Shown: positions 26,016 through 38,950, counted from the stretch's first letter. The stretch: 64,000 bases of DNA from Straminergon stramineum (GCA_963920665.1 OY987268.1:12774501-12838500); one strand, 5' to 3'. Made by a program: numbers and translations. The notes: generated from the sequence alone by a model not told the origin.

Positions 26016-26506
26016 CCCTCAAAGGGGCTGCTTCCCTATGAGAAGTTCCCTGCAAAGGAATGCACAGCCCCTTTGAGGAATAGTGTCATAATAAAAAAAT
26101 ATTTAAAAAATATTTAAAAATTAAAAAGTATTAATAAATAAATATTTTTTAATAAATAAATATTTATAAATATTTATAAAATATAAAATAATTAAAATAA
26201 TATTTAAAATAATGTTAAAATAATAATAGCAATCTGACGTGGTCGCACTAATGCCACATCAGATCTCACAATTTTGTAATTTTGAATTTATTTTAAGATT
26301 AATGTTTTAATTATTTTTTTAATATTTTTTTTATTCTTGATTTGAACTGTCCCGCGTGAATGAGGCTGTGCAGTTCGTTGGCCGGCAAAAAATAATTAAA
26401 AAATAATAATAATAATAATAATAATTTTCTTTTGTGGGAATTTTTTTTTTCCGGCCACAGTTCCTTGCCGTTCCCTGCTGTCCCGGACTCACAGCCCCTT
26501 AGAGGG
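26016..26506. mobile_element. Inverted-repeat-bounded element with AT-rich core
   Basis: CCCTCAAAGGGGCTG (26016-26030) is inverted as CAGCCCCTTAGAGGG (26492-26506) with one mismatch. An extra inverse copy, CAGCCCCTTTGAGG, at 26065-26078 forms a tighter hairpin with the left end. The core has a TCTGACGTGG / CCACATCAGA hairpin near 26233, shared in part with the elements at 4575 and 44360. TTCA lies close to both ends but not in perfect register. Confidence 0.5.
26401..26426. repeat. AAT microsatellite
   Basis: About eight AAT units occur in tandem inside the AT-rich core of the element at 26016-26506. Confidence 0.9.
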
Positions 26507-26509
26507 TTC

Positions 26510-29500
26510 ATATTTTTTCTAATGGTTGTTTCTTGTTTTAACATTTTTTTGAATATTTCTTGGTTCTTTACATGTTTGGTGCTAATACTAGAGCTATTTC
26601 TCTTGTATCCGGTGATGCTCTTTGGGGGAATTCCCTAGTTTGCTTCTTTTTGTTACCAAGTCCACAAAAGTCTTTTAGGCGGGAATTCTATTGTGTGAGA
26701 ATTCTCCTAGTGGGTGTGGAATTAGAGTATGTGACTAACCTTCTTGTTGGTTGTGCGTGGATGTATTACTTGTGTATGTTTCTAACGTGAACTTTGTCTT
26801 GGTATCCAAGTCCTACCCTTGATAAATCCTTTCTAAGATTTGAAGTAACCTTGTCTTACAGCCAAGCCTTGACTTTCCACTAAGTATGTGGAATTTCTTA
26901 GTTTGTGATAGAAATTAGAAGCTTGGTGAAGCTCTTGTCCCCTACCTTACATTCTATGTCTAGTTGACAAACTAACCTTTTTTATTCTTGTTTCAAAATT
27001 CAAGCCTAAACACCATGGACGACGAAGCATCACCCTTAGCCCTACCTTTTTTTGTATCCAATTTTTTATTTTTGTTGTTGGGTTCCCTTAAAGAGTTGAA
27101 GTAAACCCCCAAAATTGGTTTCAACAAACCAAAATTCAGCCCAACCGGTCCAAAATTTTCAGAGATTTGAGTCAAGCCAGGGAGGAGTCGACAGTTTCAA
27201 ATTGTAAAAGTCAACCAACATTGACCGTGACTTGATCTCCCCCAAATCAGAGTGATAGCAACTCAACAAAGAGGCCAAAAATTGAAGAAATCATCCATGG
27301 AGTCTGGATCTTTGCCTTGACATACTAGACCTCAACTATACAAGAAATACAAATGCGAACAATGAGCTTTATTTAAATTGTGAAAGTAGCATTTAGTAGT
27401 GAATAGAGAAGAAGGAAGATTAGGATTGAAGGAAAATCAACCATTAGAGAATAGTTGACTTTGTTAACCACGTTTTGAATTTGATTAAAAGACAAATAGG
27501 AAAAAACAAGTAGAAGAATACTTTGACTCGTCGAAGTTTTAGAGTTTTGTTATTAGTGAGAAAAGGTTGGATCATCTTGTCTTGAGTTGATTTGACTTTT
27601 AAAACCACTTAGTAAATATTTGTAAAATAGATTTGGTAGGATTTGGGTTGATAAAAATTGTCTTAGTGGAAAAAGATAAAGAAGGGAAGTTGGAAGAAGA
27701 AGTTTAGAAAGAACTAAAACTAGTTAGAGGTTGGATATTCAAACACTTGTAATAAAAATCAAAACTTATACAAAAAAAATAACCGTGATCAAAACTTCAA
27801 TGTGGAGAAATATGATGGCACAAGAGGAAGAGTTTGAAGGTGTCTTTGACAACCCAATCGATGAAGCCCAATTCAAGTACGTTCCTAAAACACTCTTTTT
27901 CACTATAAGTGTCCAAATTAGTATAGTTTTCAATTGGGCCAAGGCTTAGAGCCAAGTCAGACCTTTAGAACTAAGATTCATGTCGAATTTGAGTTTAGAA
28001 TCCTCTAGTAGAAACTTAGAGGTTTCTACGAATATAAGATAAATAGAGATCATAGTGAAAACAAAGAAGATATATGAAGTTTAGAAGTCAAATTGGATGA
28101 AAATTAGTTAAAATCATCCAAGTCGAACAAGAAAAGAAATTTAGAGAGTAGGAAAAAACAAAAGCCAGTATTGAAATCAAAAGTGAGTTTTGAATTATAG
28201 GTTAGGAGAAAACCATGGATGAAGTTGGAAGAACCAATTAGCGATTAAATTTCATCTATGTATAACTTTCACTAGGAGAATTTCATTTAGACATGTCTTA
28301 GCATTTTAGAAAGATTCTATCATACTTTTGTAAGTTTAAATATATTTTTTGTCTACAAAACGTATTGTTTTGTTTTTGTATGTTGCACTTTACCATATTG
28401 GAGTATAACATAGTAGACATACTTGCCCCATTTATTAGTACATATACATATATGACATGGTGACATTATGCAAGATTTTAAAATATAACATTTTTTTAGA
28501 TGCTACTATTAGGTGTGATGACAATAATATATGTTGAAGCTTGAGCTACATTAAAGTACATTAAATTACAATAAAGTGCTTGAAGCATTTTTAGTAGCAT
28601 TCAATAATAGAATACATAAAATTATGCAATTGCTTGTACTATGCATACCTTGGTGTTTTGAACTATCAATGCATTTTACAACAAAACTTAAACAAACGCT
28701 TTAAGTTATAACTGAATGCTTCACATTTATGTAGTGGCACATAATCATTGATGCCGTACACCCTAAAAACTAAAAACATTCGAAACATAAATGAATAAGC
28801 CTATAAGGTCTACTTATGTAGTACATTTTGATAATCACATTCAAAGGAGATTGAAGTTCAAACATATTCTGCACATTGTACCAATGTTTATAGTAATTGA
28901 TGTAAGGCTCAAAATATAGGATTTTGGGCTACAAAGTTTAGGGTTTAGGATATAGGATTTAGGATTTAGCTTTTAGAATGTAAGTTTAAATGTGTAGAGG
29001 AATAACTTGAATTATCCTTTCATCAATTAATGAATGCTACATTTGATGCTTGTAGCATTGAATAGTAGTCTCTGGAAGCGGATCAATGCTTTTTAAGATG
29101 CAATAGTTTAGTAGAGGAGGTGGATGGAGGTGGTGGACAAGTAGACAGATTGGTGCGAGCGATTTTAACTCCACCTTTTGAGTGAAATCTAACCACACGG
29201 GTCTTAATGGCAATTTGTTAATAAATCTTATGGGTGATTTAAAAAAAGTGCCTTCCAAGCAATGGACACTTAATTGTATTGTTCCTAAAAGTAGTTAAAA
29301 ATTACTTAAATACATTAAAGGTTAGGATTCTAAATCTCTTGGACTTATGATTGACTTATCAAAATTTAATCTAATTCAACCTCTAAAGTTTTTTTTATCT
29401 TTCTAAAATGGTAAAGTAGGTAAAGATTGGGTTTCCCTAGTAAAAGATACTAAAAGATGAATTTTAAATCCTAACTAGCCTAGAAAGTTTCATTCATTAA

Positions 29501-30240
29501 ATTCCAATAGCTAATTAATCTAAAACTAACTCAAATTTTGGATATGATCTTCTAATTACGTGTAATTGAGAATTCTTCATTATTTCCTAAATTTAACTAA
29601 GAATGAAAAACTTCATCCAGAGCAAATTTCTTAAATAATGGATTAAATTCTAAGTGGAGAATAGTTTTGGAATCTTTGAAAGAAATTTTAAGAGATTCTA
29701 GAATTAGAATATTCCTTGGTGACTTTCAAATGATTCTTTTTAATTATCTTTTAATTTACCCTAATTTGGACTTTTTACACTAAAATAACTATTTTTTGGA
29801 TTTTAATATTTTTAAATGAAAAATCAAGAATTTACCTTTCCAACAAGGTAAAGTTCTAAAATGCTAATTTCCTACACAAAAAGTTATTGATGGATGAAAT
29901 TTCCTTTTAAATTGGCAATTTAGTATTTCATCCACTAATTAATTTTGGGTTAATTGGGAAAATGAAATTTGGATTTCATCTAAAAATTTTAAATTATTTC
30001 TAGATTTTGAGATTCCCTCTTGGGTTCTTTTGGATGAATTTATGGTCTTTTCATCCAAATTAACACTCAAAGTTCATCCGCTTGTAATTTTCTTGTTTTT
30101 TTAATTGTAGGATATTATTGGAAACCTCTAAGAACTACCTACAAGATTCTAGACCTTAGTTTTAATTCTAACACTCTAAACTAAGGACTAACTTTTAATA
30201 TTGAAACTCTAATCTATGGAAATCAAAAGGAAAAATGTGA
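26510..30240. other. AT-rich interval, no gene recognised
   Basis: A 72-codon frame at 27731 contains MAQEEEFEGVFDNPIDEAQF, which looks protein-like but is isolated. A stretch at 28917-28980 repeats GGATTTA/TTTAGGG-like words. Nothing else is recognisable. Confidence 0.45.
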
Positions 30241-30242
30241 AA

Positions 30243-30818
30243 TTAATGTACCTTGCCCTCAAAAGATGCTATTGTGCCATCAACGCATATCACAAGATGT
30301 TTGGGTTCGTAATATCTCGCTCCCGTTATGTTTGTCTAAACCATGGTGAAGTTCCAATTTAAAACACTTTTGTTGATTTATGTTCTTGCTTGTTTAGTCC
30401 CACACTAAATTGTGTAAAAGATTGTTAAACTTTAGAAGTATTTTAGATAATTCCTAAGATTTTGGGAATTATTTTTAATACCTCCAAACTTGTAATAATC
30501 CTAAATCAAATCAAATCTTTAAAAATATTTACTCTTCCCTACTTGTTTATTAATTTCCCCTATTATTCTAAAGATTTTTGTTTTGTTTTGTTGTTTTTAT
30601 GGCCTATTAGGCCCAATAAAACAAAACTTCAACAAACATCCAACCCACTAATTCCTAAATAATCTTAATTAATAGCTAAACAACAACTCAATGAATAGTA
30701 GAAAGAATGAAATCAAATTATAGGGTCAAATACTAATTAATTACAAAGATTCTTTAAAATATCTCACCTCTTTGCTTCTTCAACAATTCCACTTCTTCCA
30801 ATGCTTCTTGGTCTCCTA
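30243..30818. repeat. Direct repeat A, first copy
   Basis: It matches 32379-32969, about 2.14 kb further right, in the same orientation. Long near-identical runs include TTAATACCTCCAAACTTGTA. Similarity stops at GGTCTCCTA in both copies. Confidence 0.85.
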
Positions 30819-31145
30819 AGGTAGTTTGCTCTTAAACCGTGCATTTAAGGGCTAGTCGGCCTTTTCGATGGTTATTAGATGCACGAAATTATTTTGCCTT
30901 ATTTTTCACTTGAAGAAAAATTGATGTGGAATCTAACCCAAGTGGTTTCATATTATTCGGAGCATTTTTGAATTACTTACGAATTTTTAAAGAATTTTGC
31001 CATACGTATCTATTTCTTGATCATAGGCCTTACAAAACCCACACATGTGTAGTCTGAAAAAAGATATGGCTTCACCAAAAACAAGCACTGTAGCATACAG
31101 AAAGTAATAGAGAGGGTTCCAAAATGCGACCTTTACTAAACTAAA

Positions 31146-32247
31146 CTCCAAAAGGGCCAAGGCCTATTTTTTGACAAAAGTCACTCGAAATTGTCATTTC
31201 TACTTCATTCTTTCAAGAAAGAAAAAAAAAATCAAATTCAAAAATCCAACCATAGGATCTTGTATTATACTTGTATGTGATCATGTGATAAATTTTTTGA
31301 TCAAGTTTCATCATATAGATTGAAAAATATTAGCATTCAAAGTTGTGGGGGAAAAGTTTTTTTGAATACAGGTAAACATTTTAGAAATGGACCCACCTTG
31401 GCTCTTATTCCATCCACTAGCAAAGTATAAAGGAACATGTGACAAATGTTAAACCACTCTAACATCATTGACAAAACATTCAATGTTTTACACATATCCA
31501 TTTTACAACTTGTTAACCCTAGAAGGATGCTGTGGACAACAAGTGTCCGATGGATGACTTCACTTGAGACTTTAGGATGGAAAAAAATGTTCTTTCATCC
31601 AATTTTTTTATTTGGAGGGTACTTGAGTACATTTTCAATGAATAGTATTGCAAAGTCCCTCGTCATGGTATTCTTGATATTTCTAAAGAAGAAGATGCTT
31701 AAAAAAGGGTCACCCTTGTAGTGTATTTTGACCATTTCTTGCTATTTTCTCTTGATGTGAATTTCAGCCATAAAAATGATATTTTTTGTATTTGAGTCCA
31801 ACTGATGAAATAAAGCTTATCAAATTCAGTTTCTACTCCAATTGAAAATTTTGAAAAATTCATAAATTTCCTTGCTTTGTAGCAATCTGAACTTTGGGGC
31901 CTATAACCATGGTTTGTTGATTTTCTAATTTTAGAGTGACACGGTAACCTTGGTTTGTACCAAGATGTTTTGCACTGTAATATACATCTATGATGAAAAT
32001 TTCAGATTTTCTCAGTATATTTTGTATTTGATATGAATTTTTTTCATTTTTTTCTTAAACAATTCACAGTAATTTCCATTTTTTCCAAACAAATTTGAAA
32101 TTTGTATGACTTATAGTGTACATATGACTTCATCTCTGAACAATAAAATAAAAAAAATTTCATTCCTATCTAGTTGCAAAATGGCAGCAAACAAAGTGAT
32201 GGGTAGGGAGGCTTGGAATCAGTCGTCATGGGCCTGTCCTTTTAGGG
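31146..32247. mobile_element. Possible decayed TTAA-flanked element
   Basis: The left end CTCCAAAAGGGCCAAGG is preceded by TAAA. The right end inverts to CCCTAAAAGGACAGGCC and is followed by TTAA. The terminal match is partial, so this is a weak member of the family. Confidence 0.3.
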
Positions 32248-32378
32248 TTAATGTCCATTTTAAACCGTGGCTAGGGACATTTTTTCGAAGAGGAGCAGAA
32301 TTAGAGAAACCTATCCTACTCCAACTTCACTTCAATTGTTTTTCCAAAGTTTGGTTGTTGGGTTGCTAGTAACTTAAA

Positions 32379-32969
32379 TTAATATACCTTACTTCCAAAA
32401 GTTGCTATGGTGTCATCGTCGCATATCACGAGATGTATGGTTTTGTAGTATCCTACTCCCTCCATGATTGACTAAACTATGTCAAGGTTCTAATTTAAAA
32501 CTCTTTTGTTGATTTAGAAATTCTTGCTTGTTTAATTGCGCATTAAATTGTGTACAAGGTTGTTAAATTTTAGAAGTATTTTAGATAATTCCTATGATTT
32601 TTGGAATTATTTTTAATACCTCCAAACTTGTAATAATCCTAAATCAAATCAAATCTTTAAAAATATTTACTCTTCCCTACTTGTTTATTAATTTCCCCTA
32701 TTATTCTAAAGATATTTGTTGATTTTTTTGTTTTTATCTATTTGGCTTATTAGGCCTAATAAAACAAAACTTCAACAAACATCCAACCCACTAATTCCTA
32801 AAGAATCTTAATTTAATAGCTAAACAACAACTCAATGAATAATGAAGAGTAGAAAGAATGAAATCCAATTGTAGAGTCAAATACTAATTAATTGCAAAGA
32901 TTCTTTAAAATATCTCACCTCTTTGCCTCTTCATCACTTCCATTTCTTCCAATGCTTCTAGGTCTCCTA
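32379..32969. repeat. Direct repeat A, second copy, bounded by repeat B
   Basis: This is the second copy of 30243-30818. It is enclosed by a 58-bp direct repeat B at 32314-32371 and 32965-33023 (TCCTACTCCAACTTCACTTC ... GGTTGCTAGTA). Confidence 0.85.
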
Positions 32970-33109
32970 CTCCAACTTCACTTCAATTGTTTTTCCAAAG
33001 TCTGGTTGTTTGGGTTGCTAGTATAAGTTATGTCTAATCAATCAAATTAGATTCAAGTTAAATCAGTTTGCAATTGGTTGTTGGATGGTCCATGGACATG
33101 GTGACATTA

Positions 33110-33632
33110 GAGCATCTCCACCAGCGCACGCCATACTGCCCCGACAAAGGGTTTGGTGAGCCCGGAAGCTTTTGGCAGACCCACCAGTTGCAGCCTAAAG
33201 CGTTTGTTAACAAAGGCCACAGGGAATTTGCATTGCCACACTCCATCTTGCAGTGTCTCACTTGTTTGACTTGTGGCCCGGTACTGACGAAATGAAGTGC
33301 TTGGTTCTGTTTTCGATGGGGGTGGTCATGAAGGCCGGCCCTGCATTCATTTCGTTGGCATATTTAATTGAATGAGAGGGCCCAAGGCCGAGTTATAAGG
33401 ACCCCCCTCCCTAGCCAGCTCGGTAGTATGATAAGCTTAATTGTGAACTCCACCCCCAGGCCTTGGGACGTGGGCTTGTCAGACTGTAACAACTGCAACC
33501 TCGAAATTTGGGTTTTTTCTGTGCATTGGTGGGGGCGCGGTACACGCTACACAAGCGGGCCCTTCCTGTGCTTCTGGACACGCCAAGTGCTGAAAACTGG
33601 CACCATTTCCCCGTGCCCGGGTGGAGACGCTC
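33110..33632. mobile_element. PIF/Harbinger-like miniature element with TTA target duplication
   Basis: The left end is GAGCATCTCCACCAGCGCAC and the right end inverts to GAGCGTCTCCACCCGGGCAC. TTA flanks it on both sides (33107-33109 and 33633-33635). A 3-bp TTA duplication and GAGCATCTCCA-type termini are typical of plant PIF/Harbinger (Tourist) elements. The 523-bp GC-rich interior holds short frames on both strands but no transposase. Confidence 0.8.
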
Positions 33633-33769
33633 TTAGCATGTAGGAATTCCAAACTTCCACCAAACAAGCCTTCCACCAAACAACCCAGAGTCAGATCACA
33701 GCAATCACTTACTCTCAAATTTCAAATTTCTTGAATTGAGACCCTTGTGAGCATTGAGCAACACCTATG

Positions 33770-34153
33770 GTAGAACCGCCCATTACCAGCCATAACCCAT
33801 GGTCAATACATAGGCAATGGGAAATTCAATAGAGAGATGATTGACAGATAACCATTAAATTTTCAGTTTCCAACCATCTTGTAGCCATTACTGTAATGAC
33901 AGATATGCTTCCATTTGAGAGCCCAATTAGTCTCTAGAATGAGCAGTGATGGAAGAATCTATATATTGGGGATGGGAGCAGGCCAACTTTTGGCTTCTAA
34001 AATTCATAACAATTTGAATTTAAGGAATAAAATTACGAAACTTTGGCAATGCCCATGATTTCTATCTGTCCACAGGGTTGTAAATTAAAATTGCCTTCTA
34101 CAACTCCGGACCATGCACAAATTCCTTAAGTGGTTGGTCATGGGCGGTTCTAC
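33770..34153. mobile_element. Miniature inverted-repeat element
   Basis: GTAGAACCGCCCATTACCAG (33770 on) is inverted at 34133-34153 (CATGGGCGGTTCTAC with outer TGG) over about 24 bp with few mismatches. TAT borders both ends approximately. The 384 bp are non-coding. Confidence 0.7.
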
Positions 34154-34743
34154 TATACAGTTCCTGGATCAGACATCCATGCTCATAACTTTTGTCAAAG
34201 CCAAGCTTGGAATTCCATTCCCCAATCCCAAGCTGGATCTCACCTCACAGCCTTGGTCTGTCACCGGGATCTTGGGACCTCATTCGGCCTTCTCAAGATC
34301 TGCTGCTCTTCTTACTAGTTGCCCCTTCTAGTTTCTCTTATTTAAAAAAGAAAACCTAATGGACTTTAACTAATGGTTTACTCTAACTTTGGTTGGACTT
34401 TTGATTTTTTTTGCTAAGAACTAATTAACTAACAACAAACTCTTACTTGTAATATTTTTGGGGTTTGGGGGAACTTCCTAAAGCAAATTCAAAATATAAC
34501 TTTCTCACCCAAACGTATTTTGGGAATTCTTTTGGTAATTTCTCTCTAACAAATTTTTTCTCTAACTAACTAGTCACAACGATAACTCTAACTGTAGTAT
34601 TTTTGGTTTTTTTGGGGTATTTTCTCTCAAGCAACTCAAAATATGGAAATAAAGATGACAAATTGAAAGCAAAGTTATAAGCCCTCTTGTACATGTAGAA
34701 GTAAAACAAATTGGGATTTTGAAAGAAAACACTTGTCCCTTAA

Positions 34744-35713
34744 CCCCGAAAAGCCCCAAGGTTTGGGGGGGTCTAAAGACATCATTGCTTTTGAAGTGTT
34801 ATAGATCAAAATGCCACTTAGGTATAGAAATCTCAACCGTACAATCTTGTAGTGTACATGTTGTAGATGACATGAATCAAATTTGGAGTCATTTGGCCAC
34901 GTAGATTGCAAGATTATAATGTTTTAGTGCTGAAAAAGGATGCTGAAATTTTCCTCGTAACACATTTGGAGGTGAAATTCGATTTCTAAACCTACTCAAA
35001 TGAAAAAACTTTAAACTATAAAATGATTTAAAACCATTGTACAAACACATTAGTGAAAAAAATATCATTCCATTGACTCATTGTGTTTGCAAAATGGCTT
35101 TGAAATGTCAAAAAATAGCGAGAAAAGTTGCAAAAATCACATCAAAATCTAAACCTCCTTCTACTAAAATGCTTCTCAAATCCTCATAACTTCTTGGATT
35201 GAAATGAAATTTTAGATACACGAACTGGACTAGTATGCGCAACTATGCCAAATTTTTTTATTGGAAACGGACATTGTATGAAGAAGAAACAAGCCGCCAA
35301 AGCTCATTGTAATCCAAAAATGTTGGGATTTTGAACTTCGAATTGCTCCAAAACATTCAAAACATCTTGGATTGATATGAAAATTCTACTACAATAACTA
35401 GACTTCAAGCGGAACAAAACCCAAAATTTTTTCTTGAACACAAACATTCAATGAAGGAGATACAAGCCCCCAAAGTTGCAGCCATCAAATACAGTTTGGT
35501 GAACTCATATAGAACTTGTGAACTTCGATTGGCTTCTAAAAAATCATTTCATCTTGGATTGATTTGAAATTCTTACCACACAAACTAGAAAAGTGAGCAA
35601 AAATTTTCCAAGAAGTTTTATTGAATTTGGACATCAGATGCAAAAGTTACAATACTTTGAATTGGACTTGAAACTATGTGAGGACACTTTTAGTCCCCTA
35701 GGGTGTTTAGGGG
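34744..35713. mobile_element. Candidate TTAA-flanked element
   Basis: TTAA (34740-34743) precedes CCCCGAAAAGCCCCAAGG. The right end inverts to CCCCTAAACACCCTAGGG and is followed by TTAA (35714-35717). The termini are more diverged than in the other members. The 970-bp interior is AT-rich and non-coding. Confidence 0.5.
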
Positions 35714-35760
35714 TTAAAAACTCAAGGCCAAGTGTTCATTCCCAAATTGTAGAAAAAAGA

Positions 35761-35779
35761 GGGGGGGGGGGGGGGGGGG
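35761..35779. repeat. Run of 19 G
   Basis: A pure G homopolymer follows AGAAAAAAGA in AT-rich sequence. It is long enough to be unstable or to be an assembly artefact. Confidence 0.95.
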
Positions 35780-35799
35780 CACTTATTTAGTGATTCACC

Positions 35800-38290
35800 A
35801 AGACTTTGAAGATGGCATGCCAATGCTTCGTTATACAACAAATTTTGCTTCAAAATAATAATTGTTTAATCGAAGAATTAACTAGAACAAGCTTTAGTTA
35901 GCAATGAAATCTTGACCAAATCATGTCTACGACTTTTTCCAAAAATATTTTGAAAATTAACCTAATTAACCTTGAGATATTTTACGAATAACCTCAAGAT
36001 AATTTCGAAATAATTCTTATTTAATCATAGATGGGTTTTTTTAAAGCAAGGTTTGAGATCTTGATCAAATCCAATCTTCCATTTTTCTAAAGACATTTTG
36101 AAAATTAACTTTTGAATTACCACTAATTACTCTAAAAAGTCAAACCTATTGCTTGACCCTCTCTATCTTTTAGGGAACAATTCCAAATTGAAAACCAATT
36201 GGACTATTGTATTCTAAGGACCCAAATAAGCTCGGACGCCCCTAACCCCCTATTCCTATGCCATTTTGGCTCATAAAAACCACTAATAGTAATTCCAAAG
36301 AAAAGTCAAAAACTCCAACTATTGGAATTTGTATTTTCCAAAGAAACTAACTAGCTAGGGTTGTTTGGAGGGTTTGTGGGAGTAAGAAAAAAACCCTCAT
36401 TTGTAATATTTGGCCACCGTAAGCTCCTTGTATGCCGGTCAAACCACTTCCAACTTATAAATTCTTTGAAAATTTGATGTCAGTGTTGATTTTGATACTT
36501 GCCAATGTCGAAATGACTTCAAACTTGATAGGGCACTTTATTAATACACACAAGCACCTATCCTAGTTTTTTAGTAGGATTTTAGAGCAACATGGGTAAT
36601 TTCTAGGAATTTATGACCATGTTTAAAGGTGGTTGATTTCCCATAAAGTCATCATGAAAAGTTTAGAAAAATCCGAAACTTTTTGGGTAGCTTCCATAAA
36701 ACTCCAAAAATCAAAGTGCAACATTACATTCTACTTTGCACCATTCATTAGGATTTGGGAAGCTAAAATTAGCAACTCCCTTTTAATTTCCACTTGAGGA
36801 GGAAATCATTCTTGTATCAGAAAATCTTGAAACAATCGGCTCCAATGTTAACTCATGGCATGCTTTTAAACCAAAAACACCATTCTTCGTGCTCCGATCA
36901 CTCTCCCTGCGCCTTATTTGCATTTGGATTCAATATTCTATAAGTATATATAAATAACAAATTACCAATCCAAATTCTTCACGAAATGGATGGTGACCTT
37001 TAACTAGACTCTCTAGACCTAAAATAGATTAAGCTAGGTTGTCACATGCACTTTGCACGATTACTTTAGTATGGACAAGACACTAGAATTGGCTAACAAA
37101 CTAACTCTTACTTCTCTCAAAATCAATTAAATAACCTCTCAGACTCTTAACTAGGCACTAGAATTAGGGGAATGGAGTATTTTAGATACTTTGTATTTCT
37201 AGGAAGACACCTCACCATATTGGTAGGGACTTCTACCAAATACCACTCAAGCACTCTTTTAATGTCTTTTTTCACTTAAATATGCTCAAAACCTAACACA
37301 ACCCTTCCAAAATAAAACCTTGAGTTCCAAGTGCCAACTTGAGGGCTCACAATTGGTGGACGGCTGTGTAGGTCATGGATGGCAAACACACTAGCGCATT
37401 GGCAAATGGCAGACACACATCCCAAAACTTCAAAAATAGAATTTGAAAATGACAAAAGAAAGTAACTAGTAATGCATAGTAAGCGTTTGCCCAAGTGTTT
37501 GCCCATCCATGCGTTTGACAAGTAGATGGAAGGGCGGACATGTGAATAGCTAGGCGTTCGTCTACTATGCCCTAGCAATCAACTTCTTTTTCCATATCCA
37601 ATTAGAGATTTTGGAATTTGGGGGAGTGTACTATAACGTTGGGAAGTTCCGAAAGATACCTTTCTAATTAATAGTATATAACAAGCTCCAAAATTCCAAA
37701 AATTGAATTTGGAAATGACCAAAAAAATTAATTGCTAGTATATAGTGACTGTGTGCTCAAGTGTCCACTTGTTTGCCTTCTAGATTGTACGTCTACTTGT
37801 TCGCCTAATTATTCGCCCATCAGCCAAGTCTTCCATCCGTCCTAGGTGATTGCAATGTTTACTTTCCAAAGTATTGAGGGCTTTTGGAAATGAGCCTCAA
37901 ATACACTAAATCTCAAAGACAAATTCACATTAGAAAATCACTTAGAAAAAACGTGGAGTAGAATTTGTGGAGCCATAAATTGGTTGGCCTTGGATACACT
38001 AGTGTATGGAGTCGTAGAGTCATGGACAAATTGGCAAAGTCATGGACGGTGTCATGACGTATTTCAACCTATCTGGAAAAGCATGGAGCTTCTAGCTATA
38101 ATAGATGTTTGTGAAAAAGGGAAAAAAAACAATGAAGAAAGAAACCCTATCTTCCTACTAACAACTTCAATAGTCACCAACCTTCCATTTTCACCCAACA
38201 AGCCTAACTACCTTACTATTTGGAATCAAAATAGAAATAGAAAGATGTCTATCTCTTAGCTAGTAGCCTGCCCACATCACGACAATGAGA
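35800..38290. other. AT-rich interval, no gene recognised
   Basis: There are no recognisable exons. From about 37480 the sequence becomes rich in words like CGTTTGCCCATCCATGCG and CTACTTGTTCGCC, which are inverse-related to the degenerate repeat starting at 38300. Confidence 0.45.
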
Positions 38291-38299
38291 AAGCGAATG

Positions 38300-38510
38300 G
38301 ATTCGTGAACGCTAACACGGACTAGCGGATAGACTAGCAAGTGGGTAGACGGACTAGTGGACACATAGGCATAGTTACAGATGGGCTGGTGGATGGATTG
38401 ATAGATGGACTAGCTGAATCGTGGACGTGTTGGTAGAGTGGCAGACAAACTCGCTAAGTCACAGATGGGCTGTCGAAATGGCAGATGGACAATGTTGTGG
38501 ACTAGCTTGG
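38300..38510. repeat. Degenerate minisatellite based on GGACTAGnGGA
   Basis: Words such as GACTAGCGGATAGACTAGC, GGACTAGTGGACA and GATGGACTAGCTGA recur every 12-16 bases. The opposite-strand equivalent occurs at 37770-37830. Confidence 0.6.
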
Positions 38511-38950
38511 TCAACAAGGATGACCTCTGGTATGTTGGATGGGTAAAGAAAATCACCCTATGATAAATCAATATAAAATTGAATGTCAAAGGACGTCCCA
38601 AGGGGTAGTGTCCATAGACATTGGATGTCCAAACGTGCATCACAACATCTAGACATCATGTCAACCTTGTGTCGTATGCGTAGCGTGCGGTAAATACCAT
38701 TTACAACACCCAAACGTGTAAACTAACTCGAAATATCGTCCCAAGGGATTCTAGTATGTTGTTGCAAGCCTAGGTTATCCGTTCTACCAACTTAAGCTCT
38801 CCTTTCTCCTTTTCTCTCTCTTTCCGGATTACTACCTTTCCGGAATCCAATCCGGATCCACTCCAATCCGGAATCCGGATCCGTCTTCTCACTCACAAAC
38901 ACTGGTTTTTGGTACCTCTGTTTTACCCTCAGAGGGTCCGCCTTTGATTG

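Noticed and set aside
27731..27949. Protein-like frame containing EEEFEGVFDNPIDEAQF
   Set aside because: It is an isolated 72 codons with no neighbouring exons or known domain, so I mention it only under the interval.
28917..28980. Telomere-like TTTAGGG/GGATTTA words
   Set aside because: Only one perfect plant telomere unit occurs. The rest is a loose GGATTTAG variation and too short to call an interstitial telomere.
30243..33023. Repeat A copies as long terminal repeats of one retrotransposon
   Set aside because: The 1.56 kb between them has no pol sequence, primer-binding site or polypurine tract, and the A borders lack TG...CA.
37276..37578. 100-codon minus-strand frame
   Set aside because: It lies in degenerate repetitive words, with no homology or splice context.
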